8,574 bases of DNA from Endozoicomonas sp031844845 (GTDB taxonomy: Bacteria > Pseudomonadota > Gammaproteobacteria > Pseudomonadales > Endozoicomonadaceae), in contig NZ_JAVRMB020000106.1 in the NCBI RefSeq assembly GCF_031844845.1, positions 1 through 8,574 of the forward strand, in the 5' to 3' direction. Below, one piece after another: positions 6,381 through 8,574 of this stretch. The notes under the pieces were generated by a model. The model did not search any database. It had not been told where the DNA came from and worked only from the letters and a program-made list of their open reading frames with translations. Position numbers and translations under genes: made by a program. Every line of letters starts with the position of its first letter. Position 1 is the first letter of the stretch.

Positions 6381-7076
6381 TCACCCCTGCTCAAACGCCT
6401 TCATTAACCGATCCCGGGCGGAGGAGCCATTATCAGGGTCGATACCCTGCCTGACCATAGTCTGCCGCTGTTGTAACTGAGCCGCTTCTTCGGCCTGTCG
6501 GGTGACCTCTTTATGACGACTATCTTCCAGACCTTTCAGAATACTGGTTTCCAGATCCTCGCCTTCCAATACCCGATTGCAGAGGATTTCGTAATTTCGT
6601 TCAAACACCGGGAAAGCGACGCGCTGCTCTTCACTGCGCAGCATCATCCAGCCTGTTGCACGGGCAGCAAGATAGACGGCAATGTGCGACCACGGAAACG
6701 CCCGGGTCTGCTGTGGTGCGTAACAGGCTTCGTAATAAGCCTGTAATGGCTCCTTCAACCCCACTTCATCGTAGCGCAGTTTGCACAATGCCCGGAGGTC
6801 GCTGAGGTCGGGGAAGAACTTTGATGTATCCAGTGCTTTTTTTGCCGCATAAAGAATACGACGGGGTGTATATTCTCGCAGCGAACTGAGCCAAACCCGC
6901 TTCGCCCTGACGACATCTTCATCGGTGGAAAATGCCCGTTTAAATTTTAATGGGTAAGCGTCTTCCAACAGCGTAAACACCGCATTCATGGCATCAAAAT
7001 AATCAGCCCCACGCTGAGGCTGTTTATGTTCTGCTGCGGCACCGGTCGAACCAGACTCATGCCTGATCGTCGTCAT
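6381..7076 (-). CDS. Lambda-P-like replicative helicase loader
   Basis: A 231-residue protein resembling phage lambda replication protein P, which binds the DnaB helicase and brings it to an origin. The region from about 26 to 100 follows the lambda P plan: ADYFDAMNAVFTLLEDAYPL, then an RAKRVWLSSLRE helix, a helix rich in A and K, and KFFPDLSDLRALCK (86-99), the counterpart of the lambda P segment ending in FVAWCR. A long helical, Glu/Gln-rich C-terminal half follows. Start choice: ATG at 7074-7076 with AAGGA 10 nt upstream gives 231 residues, very close to lambda P (233). An in-frame GTG at 7152-7154 would add 26 residues that merely overlap the preceding gene. The start overlaps the DnaT-like gene by 20 nt, implying translational coupling. 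With no phage structural or integrase genes nearby, this may be the chromosomal loader rather than a prophage gene. Confidence 0.78.
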   Translation of the reverse strand: MTTIRHESGSTGAAAEHKQPQRGADYFDAMNAVFTLLEDAYPLKFKRAFSTDEDVVRAKRVWLSSLREYTPRRILYAAKKALDTSKFFPDLSDLRALCKLRYDEVGLKEPLQAYYEACYAPQQTRAFPWSHIAVYLAARATGWMMLRSEEQRVAFPVFERNYEILCNRVLEGEDLETSILKGLEDSRHKEVTRQAEEAAQLQQRQTMVRQGIDPDNGSSARDRLMKAFEQG

Positions 7077-7497
7077 CGAACTGGAGTCCTTCTGCCCAGC
7101 TCCGGTCTGTAAGTTTTTCAGCTGTTGATCGATGAGATCTTTGCCCTGTTTCACTTTGGTTCCGCTTCCACTGGTAGATTACGTGGGATTTAAACTTGTT
7201 CTGCCAGGCTTTACGCGCTTCACCGGTTTCGTGCCAGTACAACTTGAAATCGATCAACTGTGTAGCGATAAAGTCCAGCGGTATACCCTGGTGAGCCTGA
7301 AGAAACTCCAGAATCTCCCTGGACGGTGCAAAATCTTCTGGCAGAGATTGAACCCGGGCACCGTCACGTACTGCAGGCTGAGCCTCCATCTGGCCAAAGA
7401 CAGGATGATCTTCCTGTTTCCGGGTGTCTGGCTCAAGTTCCCAGGGTAATGCGCCCGCATTGCGCTGGCGAATATAGTGTTTGTTCTCGTCAGTCAT
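7057..7497 (-). CDS. DnaT-domain primosomal/replication accessory protein
   Basis: A 146-residue protein with a DnaT-type single-strand DNA-binding domain at about 53-113: PEDFAPSREILEFL, GIPLDFIATQLIDFKLYW (71-88), then AWQNKFKSHVIYQW (97-110). This matches the C-terminal domain of E. coli DnaT, where the equivalent helices bind ssDNA and help pass helicase between primosome partners. The N-terminal 50 residues are polar and unlike DnaT's oligomerisation domain. The tail ends in DDDD and could mimic an acidic SSB-type protein-binding tip. The ATG at 7495-7497 has only a weak, distant purine run (AGGCAGG, about 13 nt upstream). It is the first gene of a two-gene unit with the lambda-P-like loader; the order mirrors dnaT-dnaC of enterobacteria and O-P of lambdoid phages. 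Function by context: helicase loading at origin or restart forks. Confidence 0.75.
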   Translation of the reverse strand: MTDENKHYIRQRNAGALPWELEPDTRKQEDHPVFGQMEAQPAVRDGARVQSLPEDFAPSREILEFLQAHQGIPLDFIATQLIDFKLYWHETGEARKAWQNKFKSHVIYQWKRNQSETGQRSHRSTAEKLTDRSWAEGLQFDDDDQA

Positions 7498-7821
7498 GTA
7501 ATCAACAATACCTGCCTTCCCGGTTCTGGTCTAGCGTGACCAACAACGTCGTTCGGTTTTATAAAAATGAAAACGCCCTTCTTCGGGTACCAGTACTACA
7601 TTGTCGTCAACTGTGGTTGGGAAGTGTGCTGCCGAAACAGGTTTCTGACAATGAGTAAAGGACACAAAAGACAGTAGCAGGATCTGATACTCTGCACCGT
7701 GTGGCAAACATTCTACCAGTGATCAGCCGGTTTCATAGTGACAATTTATTCTTGGGTGAACCTTTCTTGAATTTCATTTTCACGGTTTTAAATAGCAAAA
7801 AGTCAGTTCATCCATACTTTA

Positions 7822-7835
7822 TTAGATCAATCTAA
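7822..7835. promoter_or_regulatory. 14-bp palindrome, possible operator
   Basis: TTAGAT and ATCTAA flank a 2-bp spacer, giving a near-perfect dyad 155 bp upstream of the right-edge gene, in its AT-rich leader. The size suits a dimeric repressor or activator site, but no regulator is identified and chance is not excluded. Confidence 0.25.
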
Positions 7836-7971
7836 AATTCGAACATCCCACACCTTAGTAACACTACCTGCAATCCGGATGGAAAAATCACATCTGACAT
7901 AGATAATTTGTAAAGTCAGGAAACTTTTTGCTGCTTTTAGTGATCTGAAGGAAAAACTCATTTCTTTCAGG

Positions 7972-7985
7972 ACTCTCAGGAGAGT
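7972..7985 (+). promoter_or_regulatory. Ribosome binding site inside a small palindrome
   Basis: ACTCTC-AG-GAGAGT is a perfect 14-bp palindrome that contains the Shine-Dalgarno AGGAG (7978-7982), 7 nt before the ATG at 7990. In RNA, a 5-bp stem (ACTCT/AGAGT) with a CAGG loop would place most of the SD in the loop and stem. It fixes the start choice and could modulate translation. Confidence 0.4.
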
Positions 7986-7989
7986 TAAA

Positions 7990-8574
7990 ATGGAACGAAG
8001 CGGCCTTCAGGCTCAACAACATCCTCTCGCCAGTGCTACTCAACGTGATACTTCCCAACGCCAAGCCTCTCAGGATGGGGTTCAATACAACCGATTCACG
8101 ACAAGAGCAAATCGTGATCCTGACCGGCACATGGGTGCTATAAAATATGATCGGGTTCCAGGGGAGAATCAGCCAAAAATAGATGAGCGAAAACCACAAC
8201 AGCACCATCCTGAAAAACTTTTCTTAAAGGATACTGGTGATCAAGCCCTGGCTGCTCACTGGGTTACACTAGGAGAGCAGATAGAGAATTTAGCGTGGCA
8301 TCAAAATCGTCTTGAAAATTTACCGCTTCCCTCAGAGCCTCACCGTGGGGGAATGAAAAGAGAAGCACCGCTCTCCGTTTTCCCTGCCCCTCCGGAGGGA
8401 AGAATGGTAAATGGGCTAGACATCCCGGACGATCGCCAATCCAACGCATCCGATGACCGCCGATCCAACGCATCCGATGACCGCCAATCCAACGCATCCA
8501 ACGCATCCGGTGTAGGCGAGGATGGCTGCCAACCCAACGCATCCGATGACCTCCAATTCCACGCATCCGATGAC
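7990..8574 (+). CDS. Uncharacterised polar protein with Asn-Ala-Ser-Asp-Asp repeats (3' partial)
   Basis: I do not recognise this gene. The frame runs from an ATG at 7990 with a textbook AGGAG 7 nt upstream to the window edge without a stop, giving 195 codons so far. There is no signal peptide or membrane segment. Residues 1-60 are rich in Gln, Ser, Arg and Asp (MERSGLQAQQHPLASATQRD and onward) and look disordered. Residues about 75-112 are the only likely folded or helical part (ALAAHWVTLGEQIENLAWHQ). From about residue 147 the protein consists of 8-residue units of the RQSNASDD type. An unstructured Ser/Gln-rich N-terminus, no Sec signal and AT-rich upstream DNA are seen in some secreted effectors of host-associated bacteria, but that is inference only. 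Minus-strand frames across the repeat are open merely because the repeat unit has no stop codons there. Confidence 0.72.
   Translation, partial: MERSGLQAQQHPLASATQRDTSQRQASQDGVQYNRFTTRANRDPDRHMGAIKYDRVPGENQPKIDERKPQQHHPEKLFLKDTGDQALAAHWVTLGEQIENLAWHQNRLENLPLPSEPHRGGMKREAPLSVFPAPPEGRMVNGLDIPDDRQSNASDDRRSNASDDRQSNASNASGVGEDGCQPNASDDLQFHASDD
8434..8574 (+). repeat. 24-bp in-frame tandem repeat (SNASDD units)
   Basis: Unit 1 (8434-8457, RQSNASDD) and unit 2 (8458-8481, RRSNASDD) differ by one base. Unit 3 (8482-8508) has the 9-bp AACGCATCC doubled, giving NASNAS. After a non-repeat stretch (8509-8529) two diverged units follow (8530-8550 and 8551-8574), the last running to the window edge. All indels are multiples of three, so the frame is preserved. 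The array probably continues beyond the window. Confidence 0.93.

Larger units (their letters stand above)
7498..7989. other. Gene-poor, AT-rich divergent intergenic region
   Basis: These 492 bp separate the divergent DnaT-like gene and the right-edge gene. No credible ORF, tRNA or IS end was seen. A small CCC-TTCTTC-GGG hairpin (7575-7586) is flanked on its lower-coordinate side by A-rich sequence, so on the minus strand it is followed by T-rich DNA; it could be the relic of a terminator. The minus strand also has a -10-like TATAAA at 7558-7563 without a matching -35, a possible promoter for the DnaT-like gene. From about 7740 the sequence becomes clearly more AT-rich than the neighbouring genes. 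This part holds the palindrome at 7822-7835 and the leader structure at 7972-7985. Confidence 0.6.

Noticed and set aside
7077..7154. GTG start adding 26 residues to the lambda-P-like protein
   Set aside because: The added part is the DnaT-like gene read in another frame; the ATG at 7076 has AAGGA and gives the lambda P length. It cannot be fully excluded.
6381..7497. Prophage replication module
   Set aside because: Phage-like proteins alone are not enough; no integrase, repressor, structural gene or att site is visible here.
8264..8566. Minus-strand ORF with Arg-Trp-Ile-Gly-Gly-His repeats
   Set aside because: A by-product of the 24-bp repeat lacking stops in that frame; the plus-strand frame is longer and has a strong ribosome binding site.

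Overview
The window looks like a chromosomal segment of a gammaproteobacterium, most plausibly a marine, host-associated member of the Oceanospirillales/Endozoicomonadaceae type. This is an inference. It rests on protein style, roughly even base composition, a DnaT-like plus lambda-P-like helicase-loader pair, and many short palindromic and tandem repeats. No rRNA, tRNA, CRISPR array, transposase or integrase was seen.

Layout from left to right. (1) A MATE-family efflux transporter (+) enters from the left edge; its N-terminus is an in-frame array of perfect 18-bp repeats encoding KEPSAN. (2) A 313-bp gap holds a heptamer array with a degenerate inverted counterpart. (3) An OmpA-domain lipoprotein gene (+) follows, ending in a strong intrinsic terminator. 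(4) A nested fold-back element at 2431-2809, made of four related copies of one motif (two forward, two inverted), fills the gap to a convergent gene. (5) A two-CBS-domain protein gene (-) has an FNR/Anr-like dyad upstream at a spacing that suits an activated promoter. (6) A class I SAM-dependent methyltransferase (-) is divergent from (7) a flavodoxin-fold NAD(P)H oxidoreductase (+). (8) The iron-sulfur carrier gene apbC/mrp (-) is convergent with gene 7, and the two stop codons share one TTAA. (9) Two overlapping minus-strand genes encode a DnaT-domain protein followed by a lambda-P-like helicase loader. (10) After a 492-bp gene-poor stretch, an uncharacterised gene (+) with an excellent ribosome binding site runs off the right edge; it contains 24-bp repeats encoding an Asn-Ala-Ser-Asp-Asp pattern.

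How the genes work together. Only the DnaT-like/lambda-P-like pair is clearly a functional unit (replicative helicase loading). The other genes look like independent housekeeping or accessory units: export, envelope, redox sensing, methylation, quinone or flavin reduction and Fe-S assembly.

The most distinctive theme is repeat-driven variability. Both edge genes carry in-frame tandem repeats, and the intergenic spaces carry a heptamer array and a nested palindromic element. The strongest candidates for something undescribed are the right-edge repeat protein, the fold-back element and the KEPSAN extension of the transporter. No complete new multi-gene system can be defended from this window alone.
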